Shown here in pieces: positions 39,696-49,395 of a stretch of 64,000 bases of DNA. The stretch spans positions 3,224,001 to 3,288,000 of the forward strand of contig JAPFFF010000003.1 in NCBI GenBank assembly GCA_039105265.1. Direction: 5' to 3'. Within the stretch, counting starts at the first letter, position 1, and each line of letters starts with the position of its first letter. The translations under genes were made by a program, and so were the position numbers. Origin of the DNA: Tritrichomonas musculus. Its lineage: Eukaryota > Parabasalia > Tritrichomonadida > Tritrichomonadidae. The notes beneath the pieces were generated by a model that made no database searches, had not been told where the DNA came from, and saw only the letters and a program-made list of their open reading frames with translations.

Positions 39696-41651
39696 ATGAA
39701 AAATATTTTTGAAAAGGCATTCAAATCAAAGGTTTTTTTGAATGAGATAAAATTTAGAAGAACGTTTATTTATTTATTTACCAATTTTTCCATTCTTATG
39801 ATGAAAAAAGCTACGATCAATTTTTCTTCTATGGTTCCGACAATAATATTTGAAGAGAATCTTATTTCTGAACTTTTATTAATCAGTCGCCAAAGAAAAT
39901 CTGCTCAATTAGTTTTAATTGCTCAGGTACAAGTTAAAAATTCTAAAGTTGAATTTCGCTGTTCAACATTAATCTCTGATCCAGAGTCAGAAATTAGTGT
40001 TCGTGAAGATGAAGTTCCTATATATGTTGATATTTTACCAGAATCTCAATATCAACAGCCAGATAGCATAGAAATTGAAGAATTCAGAAATACTTTTTAT
40101 AAAATGATGGAAGAAACATCAAATCAATACAATGCTAACAATATTTATTCCTTAATTTCTGATGTTGCATTTATAAATAATCAGTTAAATGTTCGTTTAT
40201 CATTGTTTTGCCCAAAATCATCAATTGAAATAGAAGAAATAGATTCATCAGATGCTCCTTCAGTTTGCTCTATTCCAGGAGCTACCTATCGATTTCCAAA
40301 AGATAAAAAATTTAAGGATCCTAATTCAATTTATGCAATTTATTATGGCATTAATGGAATTAAAGACCCACGCATTTATTCACTTTCATATTCAATTTAT
40401 TTACAGAAACATAAAAAGATTTCTGCTGCGTTCAATAAAAAACTTTACAGAATTACATTTCATGAAAATGAAGAGTTTGAACTATTAACCACAACGTTTA
40501 CTGTTTCAAAGCCAACTACAATTACTACACGATTTAATAACTTAGAGCAAACATCTAATGATCTAGGTACATATATTCCTAAACAAGTTCAAGGAACTCC
40601 AAATGAGATTTATGAAAGTATCAATAGTATGAAGAAAGAAATCAGTGATTTAAGAGAGATAATCAGTGAACAAGGAAGACAACTTGAATCAAAAATTGAG
40701 GAACATAACGAAGAAATAAAAGCAATGCTTCAAAGTATATTAAGTGAAGTTCAAAAACCAAGATCAATAGAGCGTTCTAATTCGAAAACTTTTCTTAATC
40801 GTCAAATCAGTCGTAAACCTGTTGTTCTACTCGAAATTTCACTTTCATCAATATTTGAAAATCATCAATCGTCTGCAAATAACTCATATCAACAGCAAAT
40901 TCCTCCAACCCAACAAGTATATCAGCAACCACAAGAAATCAAAAAACAAATTCAATCAAAACAGCAATCTCGTTTTCCAACAGAGAATCCTAATCTTCAA
41001 GTTCCGCAACAGGCAAATTTCATTCAATCTCAAAATACTGTACCAGCAACGATCATCACTGATACTATTACATCAAGCGAGCAAACCCAGCAAACAGAGC
41101 ATCAGCATACAAAGTACTCAGCAGATATGAAGGCGTCTTTTGAAAAACGGCGGTCAACATCACGTGATAATTTAAACACATCTGCACCAACAGTTTCAAC
41201 TCAAAAAACTTCTCAATTTCCAATTGCACAATCACCAGTAACTAATCATTTACTTAGTCCTTCTGCTATTAATGATAACAACAACAATAACATTACCAAT
41301 ATTAAACAAAATAATAATAATACTCCTAAAGTTAATTTAAGTATTCTTAAAAATGGAGTTAGAAATAATAGTCGGACAAGCAAACTTTCATCAATAAATG
41401 CAGAAAATAGATCAGATAATAGTGAATTCACATCTAAATTTTTAGACTCTAGACAATCCAATAAATTTTCCAATCAATTTAACGAGCCATCATTTGATTT
41501 GTCATCACATATTCCAGATTCCTTGAACGAATCTCCAAACAGAAAAGATAATATTAACCCACTTTCAGAATTCTCTTTTCTAACAAATGAATCTATGGAT
41601 ACCAATAGATTTTTTGAAGCTATTGGCTATTCTAATAAACCAAATTCTTGA
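39696..41651 (+). CDS. Coiled-coil protein with Q/N-rich tail, function unknown
   Basis: The frame from 39696 encodes 651 aa, but the paired ATGs at 39798 and 39801 (617 or 616 aa) may be the true start, because the first 34 residues are atypical and a TTCCATTCTT initiator-like stretch precedes 39798. A globular N-terminal region of beta-rich character (to about residue 270 of the long form) is followed by a short coiled coil (about 310-355: EIYESINSMKKEISDLREII), then a disordered region with Q-rich (PPTQQVYQQPQE) and N-rich (NDNNNNNITN) tracts. No family recognised; no signal or membrane segment. It ends 100 bp before the tRNA gene. Confidence 0.7.
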   Translation: MKNIFEKAFKSKVFLNEIKFRRTFIYLFTNFSILMMKKATINFSSMVPTIIFEENLISELLLISRQRKSAQLVLIAQVQVKNSKVEFRCSTLISDPESEISVREDEVPIYVDILPESQYQQPDSIEIEEFRNTFYKMMEETSNQYNANNIYSLISDVAFINNQLNVRLSLFCPKSSIEIEEIDSSDAPSVCSIPGATYRFPKDKKFKDPNSIYAIYYGINGIKDPRIYSLSYSIYLQKHKKISAAFNKKLYRITFHENEEFELLTTTFTVSKPTTITTRFNNLEQTSNDLGTYIPKQVQGTPNEIYESINSMKKEISDLREIISEQGRQLESKIEEHNEEIKAMLQSILSEVQKPRSIERSNSKTFLNRQISRKPVVLLEISLSSIFENHQSSANNSYQQQIPPTQQVYQQPQEIKKQIQSKQQSRFPTENPNLQVPQQANFIQSQNTVPATIITDTITSSEQTQQTEHQHTKYSADMKASFEKRRSTSRDNLNTSAPTVSTQKTSQFPIAQSPVTNHLLSPSAINDNNNNNITNIKQNNNNTPKVNLSILKNGVRNNSRTSKLSSINAENRSDNSEFTSKFLDSRQSNKFSNQFNEPSFDLSSHIPDSLNESPNRKDNINPLSEFSFLTNESMDTNRFFEAIGYSNKPNS

Positions 41652-41752
41652 TTGGCATGAAATTTTTAAATGAATATAAATAACTGTTATATAATAAACA
41701 TATAATAATTCATAACATCATTGTATTATTTAGAAATATTTAAACAGCAAAG

Positions 41753-41824
41753 AGTGACGTAGAACAACAGGAAGTTCATGAGGCTCATGACCTCGGGGTT
41801 GATGGTTCGAATCCATCCGTCACT
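41753..41824 (+). tRNA. tRNA-Met (anticodon CAT)
   Basis: A full cloverleaf folds: acceptor AGTGACG (41753-41759) with CGTCACT (41818-41824); D stem GAAC/GTTC with GG in the loop; anticodon stem TGAGG/CCTCG with loop CTCATGA, so the anticodon is CAT (41786-41788); variable GGGTT; T arm GATGG-TTCGAAT-CCATC. The box B sequence GGTTCGAATCC is canonical. A T-rich Pol III terminator follows from 41826. No intron. Oddities: position 37 is G rather than the expected A, and the discriminator base would be T. The T loop TTCGAAT and absence of three G:C pairs in the anticodon stem favour an elongator over an initiator, although A1:U72 is initiator-like. Confidence 0.88.
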
Positions 41825-41825
41825 T

Positions 41826-41847
41826 ATTTTTTATATTTTTTTTTGAT
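41826..41847 (+). terminator. RNA polymerase III terminator of tRNA-Met
   Basis: T-rich stretch with runs of six and nine T directly after the tRNA acceptor stem, as required for Pol III termination. Confidence 0.7.
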
Positions 41848-41886
41848 TTAATTTTTTTTCTGAACAAAGTAATCATTTGACCAAAT

Positions 41887-42727
41887 AGAGGAGGGTCAAC
41901 TAATTGAATGGCCAATTTTTTCTCATTGTTTTCCTTTTTTTGCGTTATGTAATTAATAAATTCAAAATTTTATTTTATTTATAAATAATATAAAAACAAT
42001 TATATATAAATATTACTTTTATGATTTGATTAATGGCAATCGATGAAAATTGGAGATTCTCAATTTCAAATAATTCAAGATAGATCAAATGATGATTTAA
42101 AAGTATCCGCTAATATAATTAGAATAAACCATGCGAGATTCAATATTTTTACAAAATGGTTGAAATATAATCAGTTTTTTGAAATAATTACTGATGCTAT
42201 TAAATCAAACATTGCCCCAAATTCAACACACCAAATCATTCAAAAACAATATATAAGATATATATGCGTATGATAAATCTATTTATTTGACTAAATCTCA
42301 AATCCCAACTACCAATTTTTTATTAGAGTCATGATAAGTTACGCTCGATCATTAGTATTATACATTCTCCCAGGCAAATATATAAATTGATTTAAAATAC
42401 CGTATGAGTAATTATTTTTTAAATCTATATACATGATTAAATATGCAAGAATATTTATAAAATATCAATATCCCATCAAGAAAAATTTGTAAAACTATAA
42501 TACTAAAATTTGAAAAGAAAAAATTGAGAGAAAAAAATATTTGAATAGGCATTCAAATTCGATTAATTTGGAATAAAACATTTTTATCTCAATAATATAA
42601 ATAAATTATAGAGATATTTTAGATAGAAAAACTATTATATATTATATTAAATATTATATGCACTTATGAAAAATCCAAACCAATTATACTATGAGTTTTT
42701 GTGTTAAAAATAAGTTGACCCTCCTCT
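41887..42727. mobile_element. 841-bp non-autonomous transposon with 15-bp TIRs and 8-bp TSD
   Basis: Perfect 15-bp terminal inverted repeats, AGAGGAGGGTCAACT (41887-41901) and its complement (42713-42727), are flanked by an identical 8-bp direct repeat GACCAAAT (41879-41886 and 42728-42735). An 8-bp duplication suggests the hAT superfamily, though Mutator-like elements make 8-11 bp. Inside lies a 76-codon open frame (42043-42273). It continues in another frame as YDKSIYLTKSQIPTTNF, and a nearby short frame reads SYARSLVLYILPGKY, so it carries the decayed remains of a longer protein, possibly a transposase. Inserted 60 bp downstream of the tRNA gene. Confidence 0.85.
42043..42353 (+). pseudogene. 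Degenerate coding remnant inside the 841-bp element
   Basis: An ATG-initiated frame of 76 codons (ending YIRYICV) followed directly in the next frame by about 21 codons of similar composition up to a stop, suggesting one frameshifted reading frame. No motif I recognise. Its position inside a transposon suggests transposase debris, but that is inferred from context only. Confidence 0.35.
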
Positions 42728-42735
42728 GACCAAAT

Positions 42736-43173
42736 TTAATCATTTAAACTTTTGGTTATTTTCCGAAAGTGAAAATAAAACTAGAAAAGATATGTCATAC
42801 TTTTTTTGATTAATAAAAAGTTGAATAAACACTTTTAAAATTTTTAAGAGAATTCTTAATTTTAAATGGTGGGCAATCCTAAAATTGAAAATCAAAAGAA
42901 GAGGTTGCTAAATTTAATTTGTATTGTTGAATTATCAATGTTATTTAACAAAAGAATATATGTTAAATAAAAAAAGTTAGGTGGAAACATTTTTACGTTA
43001 ATTAGAGAATTGAGTAGACATGTTTTGTATTTGAATGGCCTACGCTAAAAATTTGAAAATATCAAATAAAAATTTGATGACTAAAAATTTTTCATTCAAA
43101 TTTTGAGAAAAATCAAAATAATGACATACACATAAAAAGAGATAAAAAAATTTATTATTTCATAATTTAAATA
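42736..43173. other. Intergenic region
   Basis: About 440 bp of AT-rich DNA. An Inr-like TCATA at 43160-43164, 12 nt from the next ATG, is the probable promoter of the kinase gene. Confidence 0.6.
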
Positions 43174-46100
43174 ATGCTTCAACACTCATATTTTAAATAT
43201 GTAATTGATATTAAAGAATATAAGATAATGGAAATGGTTGGACGCGGCGGCTTTGGCGTTGTTTACAAAGTCCAAAAAAATAAAAAAAAATTTGCTTGCA
43301 AAACGATATCATGTGATGATGATGAAAAAAAATGCAAAATGATAATTGACCGTGAAATTAATATATTGATCAATGTTAACCATCCCACGATCATCAAATT
43401 TTATGGTTTTTCTTTCAAAGATACGAATGATGATAACAATATATCAATCATAATGGAATTCGCCGAAAAAGGGTCATTAGCCACAAATCTGGACAAGATC
43501 CAAAGATCATCAATGCCTGAAGATTACACAAACACATCTCGACAAATAATTCTTATTGGAGTATCTCGAGCATTGAAATACTTGCATGATCGCAATATCA
43601 TTCACCGTGATTTAAAACCAGGCAATGTGTTATTGGATGAATTTTACCAGCCTCATGTTACTGATTTTGGAATGTCGAAAATCTTCGAATACGGAGACTC
43701 AGCTAATCAATCCCAAAATGGAGGCACATTGTTTTATATGGCTCCGGAAGTAATTCAAGGCGAAGCATATGATAGAAAGGCCGATGTTTATTCATTCGGA
43801 ATTTTAATGTACGAAGTTGTCACCGATTGCAAACCTTATTCTGAAATAATGAAAGAGAATGGCAAAATGAACGAATATTCACTCACAAACAAAATTGTTA
43901 ACGAAAATCTGAGACCAAAATTCAAAGGACCAATTAAGAACTCAATCAAGAATTTAATAGAACAGTGCTGGTCAAGTTATCCGGACGATAGACCAACATT
44001 CACAGAGATTTTCAATAAACTTTCCAAAATAAAAATTGAAAATGAAGAAGAGGAAGATGATGATGAAAACGATGATTTTCTCCTGGAAGACATTGACAAA
44101 GATAGAGTTAGTGATTACGTTTCCAGTGTTACGAAAGTCACCGATAAAATTGATGAATTGGATCAAAAAATAGAAGAACTTGAGAGAAAGAACAAACAAA
44201 TAGAAAAGCAGAAAAATCAATTAGAAAAAAATAATTCAAAGCTGCAAAATGACAAAGAATCTCAATCAACAATTCTTACCAAATTATCGCATGATTGTGA
44301 ACAATTAAGCACTGAAAAGAATTCATTAGAAAGCCAAATTGATGATTTAAAAAATTACAAAAATCAATTGACAGTATTAAATGAAGAATTAACAAGAGAA
44401 AGAAATCAACTTGAAATCAGATTTCATGCCGCAATAACTGAAAAGAATACAATTTTAGCCATTAAAGAAGATCTAGCTAAAAGTAAGGAACAATTAACAA
44501 ATTCAAATGCAGAATTGAAAGCAGAAAACGAGCAAATAAAAGAAGAAAAAACACAATTGACAATCCAAAATGAACAGATAAATAATGAAAAAGAAATCCT
44601 TTTTAATGAAAACCAACATTATAAAAAAGATAATGAAAACCTAAGGAAAGTTAGTATTTCACTAGAAAGAGAGAAGAATTATTATAAAGATGACAATGAA
44701 CAAATGAAAAAACAGATCGTCCAGTTGACCTTAGAAAACAAACAATTATCAAATACATTACAGAAGATTGCATCGGCTTTTGAAGGACATAAAATTAATG
44801 CAATAGCAAGTAGTCCTGATGAAATTTACACAATTAAAAGAGAAAATGAAATAATCAAACAACATATTAATATTATTTCATTTAATTTGCTCCCAATTCA
44901 TGCCCAACAATCAATCATTTCAGATATCATTAGATACACGCCTGAAAACAAAATAGAGCATTTCTATTTCCAATTGAATAATTTGTTGATATATTTACTA
45001 AAACAGTATCAATTTAAGCCAATCCGATGTCTTGAAATACTGAATTATAACGAAGAGCAGTTGATATCTAAAATGGACGATGATTTCCAAATCAGAATAC
45101 TTTCAGAAGCTCTTGAAATGCTTTTTGCTAATGATGTAAATGATTCAAAAAAATTCATTAAAATTTTGAAGAACTTTAATGATGTTTCATTTTTGTTGAA
45201 TTATCCTATCATATCATTTAATGAATTTTATGACAAAGTACTTGATGTCAAAAATAGTTATTTAAATGAATGCAATTTTACGCTTTCAATTCAGATAAAT
45301 AAAATTGACTTGATTTTTAAAAATGACGAGAATATTCAAAATTTAATTTTTGAATCATCAATTAAATCGATTCCTTCTAATTCTTTCGAAAAATGTTCAT
45401 CATTAACTAAAGTATTTTTTGACGATCACTCTATTTTGAATTCAATTGATGATTTCGCTTTCTATTGCTGTAAATCACTCACTGAAATATCATTTCCAGC
45501 ATCATTGAAAATGATTGGAAATTCAGCCTTCAAAAATTGCTCTTCCCTCACTAATATAACCATTCCTTCTTCTGTTGTAAAAATTGGAAAAAACGCATTT
45601 TCTCATTGCACATCGCTTATTAAAGTTTACTTACCTTCTGCATTGGAAATCATCGATGACTATGTTTTTAATGGATGCACTTCATTAAAAAGGATAAAGA
45701 TTCTATCATCAGTGAAATCTATTGGTGATTATGCATTCTGTGAGTGCACTTCATTAAAAACAATCACAATTCCAACATCTGTCAATTCAATTGGAATGTT
45801 TGCATTTAGAGGCTGCTCATCTCTTTCCGAAGTTTCAATTCCTTCTTCAATAACAGAAATTAATCAATCAACTTTCGCTGGTTGCGAGTCCTTGGAAGAA
45901 TTGGAGCTTCCTCTTTCATTGACATTAATTGATACTAGTGCTTTCGAAGACTGTGAGTCATTGTTCAATATAAACATTCCTCCTTCAGTTCTTTTAATCA
46001 ATCGATTTGCATTTGAGGGCTGCGAATCATTGGAGAAAGTAAATCTTTCTTCAAAAACAAAATACAACAAAGAAGCATTTCCTGCAAATACAGAGATTAT

Positions 46101-46182
46101 TGTTGAAGGTCAGAGATTGAAAAAATACCTTTTTTTATGTGTCATCATTATTATTTTACTCTTTTACTTGTTTTTTTTTTAA
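43174..46182 (+). CDS. TKL-type protein kinase fused to coiled coil, BspA-like LRRs and a C-terminal membrane anchor
   Basis: 1002 aa. The kinase domain (about 15-290) looks active: glycine loop GRGGFGVV (23-30), ATP lysine K43, HRDLKPGN (H144-D146), DFG (164-166), APEV and the DRPTF end motif. An acidic linker and coiled coil follow (about 295-550). A helical region of unknown fold comes next, resembling the helical segment of the BTB-like proteins. Next come about 10 BspA-type leucine-rich repeats (about 720-985; units such as IGNSAFKNCSSLTNITIPSSV), and finally a hydrophobic tail (KKYLFLCVIIIILLFYLFFF). BspA LRRs usually mediate binding. With a C-terminal anchor and no signal peptide, the protein may be tail-anchored with all domains cytosolic, so the LRRs would not face outside. 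An Inr lies 12 nt upstream. Confidence 0.9.
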   Translation: MLQHSYFKYVIDIKEYKIMEMVGRGGFGVVYKVQKNKKKFACKTISCDDDEKKCKMIIDREINILINVNHPTIIKFYGFSFKDTNDDNNISIIMEFAEKGSLATNLDKIQRSSMPEDYTNTSRQIILIGVSRALKYLHDRNIIHRDLKPGNVLLDEFYQPHVTDFGMSKIFEYGDSANQSQNGGTLFYMAPEVIQGEAYDRKADVYSFGILMYEVVTDCKPYSEIMKENGKMNEYSLTNKIVNENLRPKFKGPIKNSIKNLIEQCWSSYPDDRPTFTEIFNKLSKIKIENEEEEDDDENDDFLLEDIDKDRVSDYVSSVTKVTDKIDELDQKIEELERKNKQIEKQKNQLEKNNSKLQNDKESQSTILTKLSHDCEQLSTEKNSLESQIDDLKNYKNQLTVLNEELTRERNQLEIRFHAAITEKNTILAIKEDLAKSKEQLTNSNAELKAENEQIKEEKTQLTIQNEQINNEKEILFNENQHYKKDNENLRKVSISLEREKNYYKDDNEQMKKQIVQLTLENKQLSNTLQKIASAFEGHKINAIASSPDEIYTIKRENEIIKQHINIISFNLLPIHAQQSIISDIIRYTPENKIEHFYFQLNNLLIYLLKQYQFKPIRCLEILNYNEEQLISKMDDDFQIRILSEALEMLFANDVNDSKKFIKILKNFNDVSFLLNYPIISFNEFYDKVLDVKNSYLNECNFTLSIQINKIDLIFKNDENIQNLIFESSIKSIPSNSFEKCSSLTKVFFDDHSILNSIDDFAFYCCKSLTEISFPASLKMIGNSAFKNCSSLTNITIPSSVVKIGKNAFSHCTSLIKVYLPSALEIIDDYVFNGCTSLKRIKILSSVKSIGDYAFCECTSLKTITIPTSVNSIGMFAFRGCSSLSEVSIPSSITEINQSTFAGCESLEELELPLSLTLIDTSAFEDCESLFNINIPPSVLLINRFAFEGCESLEKVNLSSKTKYNKEAFPANTEIIVEGQRLKKYLFLCVIIIILLFYLFFF

Positions 46183-46769
46183 AAAGTGTTTAAAATGAAG
46201 CACTATGAAGAGTGCAATTTTTCAACGACACCAGAAATTGGATTTCTAATAATACGCAATTAAGCATAAACAAAAACATCTTTATTTTTTTACACTAAAA
46301 TTCAGTAAAAAATATAAAATATTTTAAATATTTGAATTAAGAATTTTTATTAAGCATTCATATTTATATAATCAAATTCTATTTGTGTCCATTGTTAGAG
46401 TTAAGAAAATAAAATATTGTTATGCTTTTAAAATATTGTTATGCTTTGAATTCAGGTATTCAATGCATGATGCAAGGCCATTAATGGTTATCGGTTTCTT
46501 CCTGAATATAAACTTTATAGCTTTAACTAAATGGTGGTTTTAATCAAAAAGTTGACGAAAGAAATTGTTTGATAAAAAATTCACTCAAATTTGAAGGTGA
46601 TTCAATGCAGTCAAAAATATTGAATCATTGGTAAATGTTCTCTCATAAAAATTGTTCTGCTTTCAGATTTTTCTTGAAATAATCTATGCTTCTTCTTACT
46701 CGTCTTTGAATGCTGACAATTAATATATCATTTCCCAAAATTGGCTGCATTAAAACGACCAAATTATAA
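46183..46769. other. Intergenic region between convergent genes
   Basis: About 590 bp without a gene. A short direct duplication (AAAATATTGTTATGCTTT twice at about 46411-46450) is the only pattern noted. Confidence 0.6.
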
Positions 46770-48350
46770 TTACATTTTTTTATCATCAACATTTTCTTTG
46801 TCTTCTTCTTCTTCTTCGAGAACAATGGTAATAACACCATAGTCTTCCTTATCAGCATTGAATTCTTCATTGTCATTGGATTCTTTATTAGAATTATCTC
46901 CCTTGTCTTCTTTTTCTTCTTTACTGTCATTTTTTTCTTTATTGTCATTTTTTTCTTTATTGTCATTGTCTTCTTTATTGTCATTGTCTTCTTTATTGTC
47001 ATTGTCTTCTTTATTGTCATTGTCTTCTTTATTGTCATTGTTTTCTTTATTGTCATTGTTTTCTTTATTGTCATTGTTTTCTTTATCTTCTTTGTTTTCT
47101 TCGCCTTTTGATTCATATTGTTTTTCATTCATAGTTCTGTGATGGTTGTTTATAGGTTCTTTGAATTTAACTTTTGATTCCAAGTCATCTTTTATTTCGT
47201 GCAGCTGATACTTTATGAAGTTGCCTCTTTCGTTGTTAACGAATTGTTCAAAAGGAATCACTTTCCCACTCTTTTCCAAATAGCTTGAATAACCGTCAAT
47301 CAAGTCGATATATTCATTGTAGAGTCTAGTGTCTGTTCCATCTAGGATGCACTCTGATCTCAAATACTCAACAATTTGGCTAAACGAGGGACGACGCGAA
47401 GGATTCGAATCGCTGCAAGTATGAATGAGATCTTTAAACTCATCAGATATTGAATCAGAATCTAAATTTAGTTGTTTCTTTTGGAAATTACTGTAGTAAT
47501 AGTCATAATTGTTCGCTTCCTTTGTCAACAGCTGATGCATTATGATTGCAAACAATAAAATTTGCGTTTTTGGAGTAACTTTTTCTAGTTTTTCAGGTGA
47601 AATAAGGTTTGGAGCTGCGGATGTGGATTGCTCGCACCAATAACCGGAGGTAGCGAAGAATCCAACTTTAGGAAATAAGTTTTTGTCAAGTAAAACTGTT
47701 TCAGAGCATAAATTGTAATTTTGAATGCCAATTGAATTTAAATATGACATTCCTGCGGCAATTCCGTATATAATTATCATGCGTTTGGTATCATCGATAA
47801 CTGTTTTTTGTAGTAACTTGAATAAAGAGCCATTTTCGTAAGATTTAATAATAAATACTTCTTTTTGACTATCGTTAAAATCGGAGATACTGAGCCCTCT
47901 ATAGTCTACTATTGATCCATGAATAACTGAATGAATAATTGAGGTATAAATTGGATTTAAACTCGAAGTTTCAGCATAATATCTCATTGAACGACAATTT
48001 TGGAGAAACATTTCATATATGCTCGTTGTCACGCAATTGCTATAAAGTAAGCTTTCATTTTTGAAATCTTTTAATGAACATAAGTAAATAAATCGAGATT
48101 TATCATAAAAATTTTCAAGGTCAAAACAGTTTTTTTCACATAAGTAAAACACTGAGTTTTCTGGCGATATTTCTGAGATTATATCTCCATTCTCTAGGAA
48201 TGAATCTATTTGATTTGAAAATATGTAATTATATCGTTTTCCATGCTTTCTATTAATAGCATTGAGTAAATCAGTTGTTTTGAAATTTTCATTAATCACA
48301 AGAGAATATACCGATGATGTATTAATCTTATATCTAACTAAGCAAGACAT
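46770..48350 (-). CDS. Probable pseudokinase with ubiquitin-like head and hexapeptide-repeat tail
   Basis: 526 aa. Residues 1-70 look like a beta-grasp (ubiquitin- or PB1-like) domain (LVRYKINTSSVYSLVINE). A kinase-like domain (about 110-340) has recognisable framework, SLFKLLQK, AAGMSYLNSIGI, SETVLLDKNLFPKVGFF, ISPEKLEK, and SNPSRRPSFSQIVEYL, but the catalytic loop reads NYNLC where HRDLK is expected and DFG is replaced by GFF, so phosphotransfer is unlikely. The tail (about 415-475) holds nine tandem hexapeptides of type NDNKE(D/N/K), 18-bp DNA repeats that can expand, then an E/D-rich end. CCTTT at about 48367-48363 on the coding strand could be an M5 initiator, giving a 15-nt 5' UTR. Convergent with the active kinase gene next door. 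Confidence 0.75.
   Translation of the reverse strand: MSCLVRYKINTSSVYSLVINENFKTTDLLNAINRKHGKRYNYIFSNQIDSFLENGDIISEISPENSVFYLCEKNCFDLENFYDKSRFIYLCSLKDFKNESLLYSNCVTTSIYEMFLQNCRSMRYYAETSSLNPIYTSIIHSVIHGSIVDYRGLSISDFNDSQKEVFIIKSYENGSLFKLLQKTVIDDTKRMIIIYGIAAGMSYLNSIGIQNYNLCSETVLLDKNLFPKVGFFATSGYWCEQSTSAAPNLISPEKLEKVTPKTQILLFAIIMHQLLTKEANNYDYYYSNFQKKQLNLDSDSISDEFKDLIHTCSDSNPSRRPSFSQIVEYLRSECILDGTDTRLYNEYIDLIDGYSSYLEKSGKVIPFEQFVNNERGNFIKYQLHEIKDDLESKVKFKEPINNHHRTMNEKQYESKGEENKEDKENNDNKENNDNKENNDNKEDNDNKEDNDNKEDNDNKEDNDNKEKNDNKEKNDSKEEKEDKGDNSNKESNDNEEFNADKEDYGVITIVLEEEEEDKENVDDKKM
46900..47100 (-). repeat. 18-bp coding tandem repeat
   Basis: About nine copies of an 18-bp unit encoding N-D-N-K-E-x within the pseudokinase tail, nearly identical at DNA level. 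A likely length-polymorphic site. Confidence 0.85.
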
Positions 48351-49395
48351 TTTAAAATTTTAAAAGGCCAAATAATCTCTGAATTAATTTTTTAAACGTA
48401 TATATTTTAATAGTATACGTTTGCTATATATATATATATATATAAAATCATTCAAAAAAATCGATGAATTCTATGCTATTTGCTCGTATCATCCATCTAA
48501 AAAAAAATTTAAGCAAGTCAAATGAATTCTAGAGTAAAAGTGACATTGAATGTTAATATAAACAGAATCTGATAAAGAAACAGACAATATCAAAGTTTAA
48601 AACGAATAAAATGAAAGGTGAAAAAACTATGATAACACTTTTCTTTGAGCATTTTTTTATTTAAATTTATAGATAACCCTAAAAAGTGGCATTATGAGCA
48701 AGCTCATTAAGAATCAAAATAGCGAATTTTGTTTGCATTTGTTATTCATCATATTCATCTTGTTGGTGTAATTGATTGTCTCCTGAAGATCGAAATCATA
48801 ATGCTAGAAGTGATAAAGAAGAATAACTGACAAAAATAATAGTATATAGTTGGTGGAAAAAACTGCATTTTGTGGACAAAACTATGTTTTCTCGATGACT
48901 ATTCAATATTTTTTAATAAAAGTTATATATAATCACATTTCATATTAATACAAATCTACATACAGATTTTTATCAGTTTTATTGAACATAAGCTTTGATA
49001 ATATTATAATAAAAATTATTTTATAACATCATCATTTTTTTAATATGTCAACATGAAATTGTCCTTTTAAGAAATCAATCCAATTCACATACCATTCATT
49101 ATCATTAAAAAATTTGTTAGAACTTTCTGTCTTATGCAGTAATTAAAGTGTTTTTATATTAAATTCACTTTTCAACCTATTCAATTTTATAAATAAAGTA
49201 TTCAAATTAAGTTTAGATTGCTGACCTTTACAAATACTAAAGAAGAGTTGGAAGTAAATAATTAGAAGTCATTTGTATTGATAAAATGCAAAACAATTCA
49301 ACCTTATTTTTTCTTAATTTCATATCTAAAAATTGTCATCAATTTTTAATATTGAATTTCATATAAAAATGAATTGAATTAAATAGAAATACAAT
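48351..49395. other. AT-rich intergenic region with (TA)n
   Basis: 1.0 kb without a gene. A (TA)n microsatellite lies near 48425-48443. Otherwise featureless. Confidence 0.6.
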
